DNA of 64,000 nt from Gloeomargarita sp. SKYG116. GTDB lineage: Bacteria > Cyanobacteriota > Cyanobacteriia > Gloeomargaritales > Gloeomargaritaceae. Of the stretch, positions 45,297 to 54,361 are shown in pieces. Under the pieces are notes generated by a model. That model did no database searches. It saw nothing but the letters and a program-made list of their open reading frames with translations, and was not told where the DNA came from. Within the stretch, counting starts at the first letter, position 1; every line of letters begins with the position of its first letter. The translations under genes and the position numbers were made by a program. Where the stretch lies: contig JANWVM010000008.1 in NCBI GenBank assembly GCA_025056115.1, positions 294 through 64,293 of the forward strand. The letters run 5' to 3'.

Positions 45297-47036
45297 ATGC
45301 CCGCTTCAGGACGTTGGCAATTTCTCAGGCAGTTGTTTAATCCGCTTAGCTGGCGGGGACTCGTAGTTACGGTGGCTGTAGCAGGAGGTGGCAGCTATTT
45401 CATGTACCGCCTCCATGACTACCACTGGAATGAATTAATGTTTCAGGTCCAGACAGTAGATTTTAATATCCTGAGTCACACACTACCAACTAAACTTTCC
45501 CTTGATCTACTGCGCGGCGACCTAGCGGAGCTGCAACGGACATTGGACAGCGGCTATGGTTATTTTGGGTTAGTGGTCACCGATGCAGATGGTCGCCAGA
45601 TCATCGCAATGTCCAGGAGCGAAGAACGTTGGACCAGAAATTTGCAGCTAGACCATCACCCCTACGACCTGCTGCTCGACCCGCCACCTACCCAACCCCA
45701 AAAGTTTTACACTAGCTATGCAGCCAAAGCGCCAACGCCCTATCCAGTTCAACCTCAAGGTCGTGTGATTGGCCGAGTCTATTACGTTAGGAGAGTTCCT
45801 CGTTCATTTATCGAAGATTTAGCGATATGGTCTCAGAATCCTTTTGAGCTGCGGGATGAACGTTTTCCCTACACGATAACAACCTTTAGCGCTGTACTTC
45901 TGTGGTTTATCAGTGTGATTGTTTTCAATGCCTACCACTTGAACCAGAGGTACTTACAACAGGAGAAAGAGCGCATTGAACAGGAGCGCCAACAGGTAGC
46001 AGAAACACTGGCTGAAAACCAAGAGCAGCTATCCCTCAGCCGGAATGAAACCCAAGAATTAAGAAATCTATTATCGATTAACCAAGATACAATTCAAGAA
46101 CTGAAGAACATATTGGCAACACTTGGCCACAGGAATGCCGAACTGGAAAATGTACTAGAGACGCTTAGCCGCAGAAATGCCGAACTAGAAAGGCTGATTG
46201 CGCAGAAGGAGTTTGAAGACCACACCCAGCGAGAAAAGATTTCCAGAATACTGACCCGCGAAAATAACTCGGTAGGAGAGCGCAATACCCGCATACTTTT
46301 GGCGCTGTATGAAGCAAATATTATACCACACTACAATCCCAAAGATAATCATTTAACCTCCGGCGGTGATCTGTCGCCCCTGAGAAGAGTTGCAAAACAC
46401 TTAGGCCAAAATTTTGATAAGTTGAGAAGAATCTATTGGGTGCTTAAAATTGCCTGTCAATCTAGGGACAAAAAGTTTAGTTATACATACCAAAAAAATG
46501 ATCATAAGAATTGTATAGATAACTTCCTCAGTATGCTCAAAACAAAAGGCCATATCACTGAACTCAGTCCTCTAGCCCAAGCCAGGGTTGTCAATGGCCA
46601 ATTACGTGATGAACCCGAGGTGATTAATTTTATTAACGGTGGATGGCTAGAGATATATATTTATGACTTTTTTACCAGGAATTATCGAGTGGGAGACGGC
46701 TGGTTAAAAAATCTAAAATATACACTCTTGGATGGACAACAAGGTGAGTTTGATTTGATTCACTCATTCCAAGACCAAATCAGTCGAGAAACTAAATTGA
46801 TTATTGTCGAGTGCAAGAGCGGCGACTATGCAGAGAAAATGGGTAAATATCAAAACATTTGTCGTGTTTTAGGGTTACCAGCTAAACAATTTATTATGCT
46901 AGCTGTTGAAGTCGAAGATGACCAATTAGAAAACCTTTCTCAAAAATACACTATGACCTTCGCTAATTTAAATCACCTGAAGCAAGCTTTTGAGTTGGCT
47001 ATAAGTTCAGACTCCCATGAGCGTAGAAGCGCTTAA
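45297..47036 (+). CDS. Membrane-anchored sensor-like protein with C-terminal PD-(D/E)XK nuclease-like domain
   Basis: A 579-aa protein. Helix 1 (residues ~21-37) and helix 2 (~190-212) bracket a ~150-residue extracytoplasmic domain with DSGYGYFGLVVTDADGRQII, like Cache/PAS-type sensors. Residues ~215-320 form a long charged coiled coil with repeats (NAELENVLETLSRRNAELER). The C-terminal third is AT-richer and ends in a nuclease-like core: GGWLE (E452), GEFDL (E484, D486) and IIVECKSGD (E505, K507), the order seen in PD-(D/E)XK and DUF1887/Card1-type nucleases. The ATG at 45297 was preferred to a TTG at 45279. Activity is inferred, not shown. Confidence 0.78.
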   Translation: MPASGRWQFLRQLFNPLSWRGLVVTVAVAGGGSYFMYRLHDYHWNELMFQVQTVDFNILSHTLPTKLSLDLLRGDLAELQRTLDSGYGYFGLVVTDADGRQIIAMSRSEERWTRNLQLDHHPYDLLLDPPPTQPQKFYTSYAAKAPTPYPVQPQGRVIGRVYYVRRVPRSFIEDLAIWSQNPFELRDERFPYTITTFSAVLLWFISVIVFNAYHLNQRYLQQEKERIEQERQQVAETLAENQEQLSLSRNETQELRNLLSINQDTIQELKNILATLGHRNAELENVLETLSRRNAELERLIAQKEFEDHTQREKISRILTRENNSVGERNTRILLALYEANIIPHYNPKDNHLTSGGDLSPLRRVAKHLGQNFDKLRRIYWVLKIACQSRDKKFSYTYQKNDHKNCIDNFLSMLKTKGHITELSPLAQARVVNGQLRDEPEVINFINGGWLEIYIYDFFTRNYRVGDGWLKNLKYTLLDGQQGEFDLIHSFQDQISRETKLIIVECKSGDYAEKMGKYQNICRVLGLPAKQFIMLAVEVEDDQLENLSQKYTMTFANLNHLKQAFELAISSDSHERRSA

Positions 47037-47142
47037 ACTGGTCACCTTCTTTTACAGATAGCAAGACAGCTATTCAAAAGTTCATTACTGTGGGTAATTA
47101 CTGCTAAACTGCTTTTGTACTCCGAGGCCCAAGGGATAGATT

Positions 47143-48489
47143 TCAGAATTTGCTCGCCTGTTGCAGATGAAACCGCCAATCCCGGCCAATACGCACGGTG
47201 ACATCGGAATTGAGGACACCAGTGCTATCAACGCGGACCTCGCCAAACCCAAGCGCTTCCCGCACCGCCCGCGCCGCCTGCACATTCCCTTGTTGGGCAA
47301 TAATCACTGTTTGGTTAAGGGTTTCATGCCAGGGGACTTCTCGATAAAGCCGCCGATAGCCCGCGCGCAGGAGATGTTCGGTCACGGCCGGAACCGCGCC
47401 CCGCTCACCCGTGCTGTCTTGCAACACCACTTCCATTTGGGCTAAGTTAATCTCGCTTTGCCAGGCCATATCCGTCGTTAATCCAAAATGTTGCACAGCC
47501 ACTTGCTGAATCCGCGTGGGGTCGGGAACCCAGTAACTCGCTAGACGCCCAGACCCAAACTGTCCTGGCAATAGGATCATCTGAAATTTCTCCCGCGGCG
47601 CCTGCTGGGCAAACCGCACCAATGCCACTAGCTCCTCGCCCGTCAAATTCGTATCCACGTACTGTTTGATGGCGCTAAAAATTTGGGGCAACCGGGTTAC
47701 CGTCTGGGGGGTCAAGGCCTGCTCTTGAAACGCCCGCATGAAGAGCTGTTGCCGTTGAATGCGACCAATGTCCCCTAGGCCATCCTGGCGAAACAACAGA
47801 AAATGCAGCGCCTGTCTGCCGTTTAATTTCTGAGGCCCCGCTTTGATGTTGATATACAAATGCTGGCTGTCGTCTTGATATTTCAAATCCTTGGGGACGT
47901 TAATCGTAATGCCGCCAATCGCATCAACTAACGCCTCAATCGCCATAGGATTCAGGCGCACGTAGCGGTCAATCACCACCCCTCCCAACAAGGCGCTGAC
48001 TGTTTCCGCCGCCAACGCTGGCCCTCCCTTGGCATTCGCCTCGTTTAATTTGCTGTAGGGGTCGTTTTTGATCAACACTTGGGTGTCGCGTGGCAAAGAC
48101 AGAACTGTGACTGTACCGGTGGTGGGGTCAAACCGTAGCAACATCATGGTATCGGTCAACCCCTCGAAATCATTGACCCGTTTATAGTGGCCAGCCTGCG
48201 GGTCCAATGCCAGCACCTTGATTCCCAAAAATAGAATATTCACTGGCCGCCGCAATTCCGGGACACCCCAAAACCCCTTGGTCAACGGCTCGCCAAAAAA
48301 AGTTTTCGCCTCGTCCTGGCTCAACCACTCCTGCTGAAAGGGAGTGCTATGTAAAAACCAAGCCAAACTTCCCCCAACCGCGGCAGAACCCAGGCCCAAA
48401 ACAGTAAATAATGCCAATCCCCACCAGGGCCATTGCCGCGAGCGCTCTTTTCTAGGAACCACCCGAGTCGGTGTTGGCGTAACGGACAC
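47143..48489 (-). CDS. LytR-CpsA-Psr (LCP) family protein
   Basis: Membrane-anchored enzyme family that transfers lipid-linked glycopolymers to the cell wall. The ~448-aa protein has a cytosolic head, one helix (WGLALFTVLGLGSAAVGGS), then the LCP domain with VNILFLGI, LTDTMMLLRFDPTTGTVTVL, SLPRDTQVLI, DAIGGITINVPKDL and DIGRIQRQQLFMRAF, and a C-terminal LytR_C-like part. GTG at 48489 has GAGG at good distance; a GTG at 48504 is an alternative. Confidence 0.92.
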   Translation of the reverse strand: MSVTPTPTRVVPRKERSRQWPWWGLALFTVLGLGSAAVGGSLAWFLHSTPFQQEWLSQDEAKTFFGEPLTKGFWGVPELRRPVNILFLGIKVLALDPQAGHYKRVNDFEGLTDTMMLLRFDPTTGTVTVLSLPRDTQVLIKNDPYSKLNEANAKGGPALAAETVSALLGGVVIDRYVRLNPMAIEALVDAIGGITINVPKDLKYQDDSQHLYINIKAGPQKLNGRQALHFLLFRQDGLGDIGRIQRQQLFMRAFQEQALTPQTVTRLPQIFSAIKQYVDTNLTGEELVALVRFAQQAPREKFQMILLPGQFGSGRLASYWVPDPTRIQQVAVQHFGLTTDMAWQSEINLAQMEVVLQDSTGERGAVPAVTEHLLRAGYRRLYREVPWHETLNQTVIIAQQGNVQAARAVREALGFGEVRVDSTGVLNSDVTVRIGRDWRFHLQQASKF

Positions 48490-48533
48490 AAACCACCTCG
48501 ACACTGTTTAACTTACACTAGCGTAAAACGCTT

Positions 48534-48869
48534 TCAAGGTAAACGACGAGTCAACCGTTGCACCAACGGCAAGGACAGGGATTCCCCGCGCCAGACCCGC
48601 AAGGTCAACCATACCTGTAGGACGAAATAGGCCGAAGTCACCAAGCTGTTGACCACCAGCGCCGGTAGGGCGAGGGATTCCTGCTGGGCTGCCGTCCCTA
48701 ACAAACCGTAGGTCACTAGCCACAGCCCAGTAAGCATAATGACGCTGCGGCTCAACTCCCGTTCCCGCGCTGAACGACTGGCATTGGTGGCCAAATTCCA
48801 CACGGCTGGTACCAAACCCACTACCGGCAGCAAGTAGAGCAACAATTTGAGACGCGATACGGGACGCAT
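48534..48869 (-). CDS. Small membrane protein, unknown
   Basis: A 111-aa protein with three hydrophobic helices (LLLYLLPVVGLVPAVWNLAT, VIMLTGLWLVTYGLLGTA and LVVNSLVTSAYFVLQVWLTL) and basic ends. I do not recognise a named family. It starts 3 nt after the cyclophilin gene stop and is presumably co-transcribed with ycf4 and the cyclophilin. Confidence 0.75.
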   Translation of the reverse strand: MRPVSRLKLLLYLLPVVGLVPAVWNLATNASRSARERELSRSVIMLTGLWLVTYGLLGTAAQQESLALPALVVNSLVTSAYFVLQVWLTLRVWRGESLSLPLVQRLTRRLP

Positions 48870-48872
48870 GGG

Positions 48873-49598
48873 CTACTGGATAGTGGTCAAGTTCTCTGCT
48901 CCTTGCACCACCCGCGCCCGCGTGATCCGGTCTCCTTGTTTGATCCGGTCCACTACGTCCATCCCCTGGGTTACATAGCCAAAGACGGCGTAGTTGCCAT
49001 CCAGGAAACTGGTCTCGGCAAGGGTGATGTAGAACTGTGAGGAAGCGGAATTGGGGTTTTGGGAGCGAGCCATGGCTAATGCCCCCCGCCGATGCCGTAA
49101 CTTGGGCGCCTGGCGGATATTTTGCTCAGGGAAGGTACGACCATACAACGCCTGCGCCGCCCCTTCCGGTTTAATTTCTAAGGGAATCACCCGCTCCCGT
49201 CTGGTTTGGGGGTCCACAAAACCACCTGTGCCATTCCCCTTGGGGTCGCCACCTTGCACCACGAATGGTTGAGGGTCGCGCACCACCCGGTGAAATGTGA
49301 GATTGTCATAGAAACCTCGCTGCACCAAGTCGACAAAATTGCCAGCCGTTACTGGCGCGTCCTCCCCATTCACCTCCAGCGTAATCGTCTGACCGTTGAC
49401 AACCATTTCCACCACGGCTTTGCCATTCAGACAGGGATAGCCGCGCAACGGTTGCACCAATTCGGGCGGAATATTGCAATTGGTAGAAGTCATGGCAGTT
49501 GGCTCCGGCGATGGGGCTGAACGATTGAGACTGTCAGCGTTGGCTTGACACCCCATCAGCCACAATAGCACGAAAGCCACTACCAGAATGCGCCCCAT
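48873..49598 (-). CDS. Lipoprotein cyclophilin-type peptidyl-prolyl isomerase
   Basis: A 241-aa protein with a lipoprotein signal (hydrophobic VVAFVLLW then LMGC lipobox at about residue 17), a low-complexity linker and a cyclophilin domain with [54 protein letters not shown] and [13 protein letters not shown]. It should assist folding on the outer face of the inner membrane or in the thylakoid lumen. The ATG overlaps the ycf4 stop (TGATG). Confidence 0.93.
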   Translation of the reverse strand: MGRILVVAFVLLWLMGCQANADSLNRSAPSPEPTAMTSTNCNIPPELVQPLRGYPCLNGKAVVEMVVNGQTITLEVNGEDAPVTAGNFVDLVQRGFYDNLTFHRVVRDPQPFVVQGGDPKGNGTGGFVDPQTRRERVIPLEIKPEGAAQALYGRTFPEQNIRQAPKLRHRRGALAMARSQNPNSASSQFYITLAETSFLDGNYAVFGYVTQGMDVVDRIKQGDRITRARVVQGAENLTTIQ

Positions 49599-50158
49599 CA
49601 CAACCCCTCCACCGGTACACCCAGAAAACGAGCCAAGCGGGCTGCCCGTTCCTCCAGTTCCGCTAGGGTCATCGGTCGCCCCACCTGCGTCAAGGGAATA
49701 TCCCGTTTCCCCCGCAACCGCAGGTACAACGCTCGCTTCGGATTAAACCCCTCCTTGACCTGCACCCGGATCGCCTGCACCTGGTCGAGGTCGTATACCA
49801 GTTCCACCCGCCGGTCTCTGCCCGGCCAACCCCACCGGAAAATGGTCACCTGTCGCTTGTCCTTGTCAAATTCGTTATATCCCCCACCGACATCCCAGAG
49901 AACCAGCAACCACAGAAACAAACTCAGCGCCAAGCCAACCAGGCCATAGGCTCCCATCACAATCCCCTGGGGAATAAACAACAACTGGGTGGGGTCAGCA
50001 AAGGGCAGGAGATTTACATGGGTGTAACTAGAAATCCCAGCCAGCAAAAAGCCGAGGCCCCCCAAACCCGTCACTGTAGCCCACCAGTAGTTGCTCAGGC
50101 GGCGCGTCCCTTGAATCCGCTCACGATAATAAGTTGCCGTGGACGTTTCCGTCGCCAT
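49598..50158 (-). CDS. ycf4: Photosystem I assembly protein Ycf4
   Basis: A 186-aa thylakoid membrane protein that aids PSI assembly. It has two N-terminal helices ([19 protein letters not shown] and [20 protein letters not shown]), the conserved loop [16 protein letters not shown], and the C-terminal domain with [23 protein letters not shown] and [19 protein letters not shown]. Length and motifs are standard. It is coupled to the cyclophilin gene and lies 33 nt after rpaA. Confidence 0.96.
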   Translation of the reverse strand: MATETSTATYYRERIQGTRRLSNYWWATVTGLGGLGFLLAGISSYTHVNLLPFADPTQLLFIPQGIVMGAYGLVGLALSLFLWLLVLWDVGGGYNEFDKDKRQVTIFRWGWPGRDRRVELVYDLDQVQAIRVQVKEGFNPKRALYLRLRGKRDIPLTQVGRPMTLAELEERAARLARFLGVPVEGL

Positions 50159-50191
50159 AAACAGTTATTGGTCGGCTTTCCCTCTATCCTA

Positions 50192-50956
50192 TCAGCCTTG
50201 GGGTGGGGATGCCGTTACTTCGTTGCGGTCGTTGCGACTCGTTGGCAGTTTTCCATCGGTCGGCGGTAATTCCAAACAGTAGCCCGCACCGTAAACAGTC
50301 TTGATGTACTTGGGATGGCGGGGGTCTGGTTCCAGTTTGGTGCGCAAATGCCGTACATGCACCCGGATTGTCTCGATATCATCGTCTGGGTCGTAACCCC
50401 AAACCTCCCGCAAGATATCACTCGGTGACACAGTTTGACCGTGCCGTTGTAACAGACAGTGGAGTAAGTCAAATTCTAAATGCGTTAATTTAATCGTCTG
50501 GCCAAACCAAACAGCTTCAAATCGCTCGGGGATCAAGGTCAACGGCCCGTAACTGAGGATTTCCCCGTGCGCCGCCTGGGGTAGCCGGTCTGCCCGTCGC
50601 AGTAAAGCCCGCACCCGCGCCAGCATCTCCTGCACTTCAAAAGGCTTAGTCAGGTAGTCGTCTGCCCCCGCATTGAACCCTTCGACTTTATCTTGGGTTT
50701 GACTCAGAGCCGTCAGCATCAGAATGGGAATATTACTCGTCCGTTCGTCCCGCCGCAAGCGTTGACACAACGTCAAGCCATCCACCCGGGGTAGCATCAA
50801 GTCCAGCATGATCAAATCCGGCATTAATTGAATCGCTAACGCCTGACCCTTGACCCCGTCGTTGGCCTCACTCACGTCGTAACCCGCCAGTTCTAAATTC
50901 ACTTTCACCAGTTCTGTAATGGCGGCATCATCATCAATCACTAAAATCCGTGGCAT
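50192..50956 (-). CDS. rpaA: Two-component response regulator RpaA
   Basis: OmpR-class regulator that carries KaiABC clock and light signals to global transcription. The 254-aa protein has a receiver with D8-D9 and phosphoacceptor D52 ([13 protein letters not shown]), the RpaA-type segment [19 protein letters not shown], and a winged helix with [20 protein letters not shown] and [20 protein letters not shown]. These segments match RpaA rather than RpaB. The start at [10 protein letters not shown] was used; the frame extends upstream without family support. Confidence 0.94.
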   Translation of the reverse strand: MPRILVIDDDAAITELVKVNLELAGYDVSEANDGVKGQALAIQLMPDLIMLDLMLPRVDGLTLCQRLRRDERTSNIPILMLTALSQTQDKVEGFNAGADDYLTKPFEVQEMLARVRALLRRADRLPQAAHGEILSYGPLTLIPERFEAVWFGQTIKLTHLEFDLLHCLLQRHGQTVSPSDILREVWGYDPDDDIETIRVHVRHLRTKLEPDPRHPKYIKTVYGAGYCLELPPTDGKLPTSRNDRNEVTASPPQG

Positions 50957-51060
50957 AATAAAACGATTACAAAAACAACTTCTTATAGATGCAAGCCGTA
51001 CACCAACGGTTTGCTCAACCCTATTATAGTAGGTTGTCAAGGCATTCTTGGTAGATATAC

Positions 51061-51702
51061 TCAGGCGTACTCCCGTCGCTGGGCTTGACTAGACTGGCGG
51101 GCACGTTGGGCGCTGCGTTTGAGGGCATCTAAACGAGCTTCGTAACGACGGCGCAACCCCTTGTTAGGCGTTTGTTCTGCCAGTAGTTTCAGAGCGCTCC
51201 CCAAGCTCTTGTAGGCGGCTGGCAAACTGTAACCATGTTGCGTGGCTAGTTGAATCGCCCGTTCATCAGCTTGAATGGCCCACTTCAGAGCATTTTGTTT
51301 CTGATGCCGCCGCCACAGGCGATATCCAGCGAATCCTGTCAGTCCTAAAGACAACAACAGCAGTAACGTATCTTGCACCCACAGTTCCCCAACAGTTCCC
51401 CCCAGGCCGATGGCCAAGGCCGCCATTTCCCAACCTTCTTTCGGCAACGTATCACTTTGGATACGGGCCACTTCATGCCAAAAGAGCAAATTGCGCTGGT
51501 CAATGGCCAGTTGTTCCCACCGCACCGGGTCAATTTGAATCTCGACTTGGTCTTTGTCCACTTCTTCGCTGGTGATCACCGGGGGATTCATTGCGGTACT
51601 GGGCACGATGGTTACCCACCCTCGCATCTCCATCGGCAATAGGCCTTGCAGACGGCGAAACTCTCCCTGGTAAGCATCAGTTGCAGCGCTGTGGGTCGGC
51701 AT
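51061..51702 (-). CDS. DUF3318 protein, conserved in cyanobacteria
   Basis: A 213-aa protein with [14 protein letters not shown]-like head ([18 protein letters not shown]), [20 protein letters not shown] and two adjacent hydrophobic stretches ([38 protein letters not shown]), then a basic helical tail with [15 protein letters not shown]. This layout is the uncharacterised cyanobacterial DUF3318 family. The histidine and glutamate in LLFWHEVAR recall a degenerate metal site, but no function is known. Confidence 0.85.
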   Translation of the reverse strand: MPTHSAATDAYQGEFRRLQGLLPMEMRGWVTIVPSTAMNPPVITSEEVDKDQVEIQIDPVRWEQLAIDQRNLLFWHEVARIQSDTLPKEGWEMAALAIGLGGTVGELWVQDTLLLLLSLGLTGFAGYRLWRRHQKQNALKWAIQADERAIQLATQHGYSLPAAYKSLGSALKLLAEQTPNKGLRRRYEARLDALKRSAQRARQSSQAQRREYA

Positions 51703-51743
51703 AAGTTTTTACTCGACTGGGCCTCTCACTATGTTAATGAATA

Positions 51744-51950
51744 TCACGACCGCAGGGCCACCACGCGGAACCCCATGGCACACTCAAAAGCGAGCGGTTC
51801 TTGCGCTTCGCCGCGTTGAGCCGGATGACCACATCCTAATCGCCCCCCTGACCATCGCGGCGTACCCATCTGACTGGCAAGCAGACAGCTCTGACAAACT
51901 ACTTCAGGTTCCAAGACTTGGTCACTCAAAATGATTCTCAGGGTTGTCAT
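51744..51950 (-). CDS. Small four-cysteine, zinc-ribbon-like protein
   Basis: A 68-aa protein beginning MTTLRIILSDQVLEPEVVCQ. Cysteines occur as C-x-x-C (VVCQSCLLA), LGCGHPAQ and FECAMGFR, enough for one zinc site. The segment ASQMGTPRWSGGRLGCGHPA has the feel of a conserved small cyanobacterial family, though I cannot name it. GGGTGA lies upstream of the chosen ATG at 51950. Apart from this gene, 51703-52070 holds only the presumed nrdJ promoter region. Confidence 0.6.
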   Translation of the reverse strand: MTTLRIILSDQVLEPEVVCQSCLLASQMGTPRWSGGRLGCGHPAQRGEAQEPLAFECAMGFRVVALRS

Positions 51951-52070
51951 CCTGGTCACCCGGCTATTCATAACATCCCTGATAGTTTTTATGGTACACG
52001 AAATTCAAAATGACTGGCAGTAAGAGTGGTATCATGCCCTATGACCATGACCCACGACCGTTAGTCCACC

Positions 52071-54356
52071 ATGACCCAAGCGCCTGAACGCCCGCTAGCA
52101 ACCACTGACGCTGCCTTGGAAGCCGAACTTGACCACCGGATGAGCCGCTACGGTCTGAATCCCTGCGTCACTGCCGACACCTGGGTCCAAACCGAATGGG
52201 GAGCGCGACAGGTCAAGGAACTCATCAGCCAGCCGCACGGGACGTATGTGCATGGGAAGCTGTTCCAAACGACACCGGCGGGTTTTTTCTGTAGTGGGAT
52301 GCAGCCCGTGTTTCGGCTCCACACCTGGGAGGGTTACTGCCTGCGTTTGACCGCCAACCATCCTGTGCTCAAAGTCATTCGGCAAACGACGCAACGCCAG
52401 GACTGTGCGTGGGTTGCAGCAGCGCATCTTCAGCCGGGTGACCTCATCTGCTTGCACAACCACCGGGGGATGCCGCCTTGGTCGGGCGTAGGTACCTGGG
52501 CCCAGGGCTGGTTGCTAGGCAATTTCATGGGCGATGGTTGTTTGTCGGAATACGTACCCAGTCATGGACGGCGAGGCCATTTGCGATACTGGGGCGAACA
52601 CCAAGTCATGATGGCTGAGTTTGCCCAGGCCCTTTGTCAATCGGTTTTCCCTGATTTTTCCAGCCAAATTTTACGAAATCATCCCCAGAACTGCTACAGT
52701 GAAGTAGGAAGGGCTCGTTTATTCCATCTGGCTGCATCTTACGGATTAGGTAAAGGCCGCAAAATTATTACACCAGCCATTGAACGCGCCAGTTATGAAT
52801 TCTACCAGGGCTTTCTAGGGGGATTTTTTGATGCTGATGGCAGTGTCCAAGGCGACCAGACCAAAGGGGTCAGCGTGCGGTTAGCCCACAGCGACCTGGA
52901 ACGGTTGCGGGCGGTGCAGCGCATGTTGCTCCGGTTGGGCATTGTTTCAACGCTCTCCATCAACCGGCGTCCAGCCCATACCCGTTTATTGCCTAATTCC
53001 CAACGACAACGGGTTGCCTATCCCTGTCGGGCGCAACACGAGCTGGTCATTAGCGGTGACAATTTGCAGGAGTTTCAGCGGTTGATTGGGTTTCGTGACC
53101 CTGACAAAGCAACTCGTTTAGCCACGTTACTTGAACGATACCAACGGCACCTGAACCGTGAGCGATTTACGGCAACCGTCATGGCCTTGGTTCCAGATGG
53201 TGAAGAGCTAGTTTACGACTGCTCTGTCCCAGGCGCTAATTGTTTTGATGCCAATGGGTTGGTTGTGCATAACTGCGGCGAAATTATCGGTGCTGATTTT
53301 CACTGTAACCTATCTGAAATTCACTTAAACCGGATTGATCCCCATAACTTTGAAGAGCAGGAAAAAGCCTTTACCGCTGGCGCTCTGACAGTAGCAGCCC
53401 TGTTGCACCACCGGTTTGTGGAGCCGCGTTTTCAGTACTCGCGAGAGATTGACCCGATTGTGGGGGTGTCGTTTACGGGGTTGTTTGATTTCTTTGTGCA
53501 TGCCTTTGGCAAGGAATGGCTCCAGTGGTGGGCGGCGGGACGACCCGATAGCGAGCTGGGCTTGATTTTGCGCCAGAAGGAGGCCGACTATCTCACGTTT
53601 TGGAAAGAAGTCGTGCATCGGGTGGTGTGGGATTACTGCGACCGGCATGGGTTACGGCGGCCCAATCGCTGTACGACGGTGCAACCGGCGGGTACCAAAA
53701 GTCTGCTTACAAATGCGTCGCCGGGGTGGCATCCCCCCAAAGCCCAGCGCTACATCCGTCGTATCACATTTGCCAAAAACGACCCGGTGGCCCTGGCCTG
53801 CATGGATTACGGCTATAGCGTGGTGCCAGGTCAAGCCGATAAGGACGAGCAGGGGCACTTACTCAATGACCCCTTTGACCCGCGCTGCACCGAATGGCTG
53901 GTGGAAATTCCAGTGGCGGTCTCCTGGGCGGACATTGCCGACGAGGCGGGGGTGGACATCAGTCAATTCAGCGCCCTAGCCCAATTCGATTTCTACATGA
54001 ATGTCCAGCGCCACTACACCACCCACAACACATCGGCGACGATTGAGTTCCGCGAGCATGAGATTGAGCAACTCGCCGACCGGATTTACCAGGCGATTCA
54101 GCACGATGAGGGCTATATCAGCGCCGCATTGCTGGCCCGGTTCGATGCGCTGCAAACCTTTCCCCGGTTGCCCTTTGAACCGATTAGCAAAGAACGCTAC
54201 GAAGCGCTGATGCAACAGGTGCTCCAACGACGCAAATCGGATGACTTCGGGGCGTTGTTGCGCCAGTACGACCAACCCCAGGTGCCCTTGACGCCGGAGG
54301 TGGCCGCCTGCGAAGGGATGACCTGCGAGACACCTAGCCAGCCACCAGCGACCTAG
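52071..54356 (+). CDS. nrdJ: C-terminal half of class II ribonucleotide reductase, with intein
   Basis: B12-dependent reductase of ribonucleotides. The 761-aa product has a 31-residue N-extein (ending HRMSRYGLNP), an intein (residues 32-401) and a 360-residue C-extein starting CGEIIGADFHCNLSEIHLNR. The extein junction NP-CGE holds the family's active-site Asn, thiyl-radical Cys and Glu. Later motifs are FSALAQFDFYMNVQ, QPAGTKSLLTNASPGWHPP and a C-terminal C-x4-C (CEGMTC) redox pair. About 370-400 N-terminal residues present in whole NrdJ proteins are absent and a TAG lies 9 nt before the ATG. The C-extein has no stops or frameshifts, so it is probably functional with a partner encoded elsewhere. 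Confidence 0.9.
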   Translation: MTQAPERPLATTDAALEAELDHRMSRYGLNPCVTADTWVQTEWGARQVKELISQPHGTYVHGKLFQTTPAGFFCSGMQPVFRLHTWEGYCLRLTANHPVLKVIRQTTQRQDCAWVAAAHLQPGDLICLHNHRGMPPWSGVGTWAQGWLLGNFMGDGCLSEYVPSHGRRGHLRYWGEHQVMMAEFAQALCQSVFPDFSSQILRNHPQNCYSEVGRARLFHLAASYGLGKGRKIITPAIERASYEFYQGFLGGFFDADGSVQGDQTKGVSVRLAHSDLERLRAVQRMLLRLGIVSTLSINRRPAHTRLLPNSQRQRVAYPCRAQHELVISGDNLQEFQRLIGFRDPDKATRLATLLERYQRHLNRERFTATVMALVPDGEELVYDCSVPGANCFDANGLVVHNCGEIIGADFHCNLSEIHLNRIDPHNFEEQEKAFTAGALTVAALLHHRFVEPRFQYSREIDPIVGVSFTGLFDFFVHAFGKEWLQWWAAGRPDSELGLILRQKEADYLTFWKEVVHRVVWDYCDRHGLRRPNRCTTVQPAGTKSLLTNASPGWHPPKAQRYIRRITFAKNDPVALACMDYGYSVVPGQADKDEQGHLLNDPFDPRCTEWLVEIPVAVSWADIADEAGVDISQFSALAQFDFYMNVQRHYTTHNTSATIEFREHEIEQLADRIYQAIQHDEGYISAALLARFDALQTFPRLPFEPISKERYEALMQQVLQRRKSDDFGALLRQYDQPQVPLTPEVAACEGMTCETPSQPPAT
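52164..53273 (+). mobile_element. LAGLIDADG intein inserted at the catalytic cysteine of NrdJ
   Basis: A 370-residue self-splicing element. Block A begins at Cys32 (CVTADTWVQTEWGARQV), block B is LRLTANHPVLKV with the T-x-x-H motif, and the C-terminal splice end is GANCFDANGLVVHN followed by Cys402 as nucleophile. Two homing-endonuclease motifs lie at residues 147-156 (WLLGNFMGDG) and 247-257 (GFLGGFFDADG), each with its catalytic Asp, so the homing enzyme looks intact. Splicing would restore NP-CGE in the reductase. Confidence 0.93.
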
Positions 54357-54361
54357 AAACC

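Noticed and set aside
45297-47036. Reading the membrane nuclease gene as a sensor histidine kinase
   Set aside because: The N-terminal sensor and helices resemble kinases, but no H box or ATP-binding motifs follow; the C-terminal acidic/ECK pattern fits a nuclease fold instead.
52164-53273. Treating the inserted segment as a split (trans-splicing) intein
   Set aside because: Both terminal splicing blocks and both LAGLIDADG motifs lie in one uninterrupted frame, so it is a contiguous cis-splicing intein.
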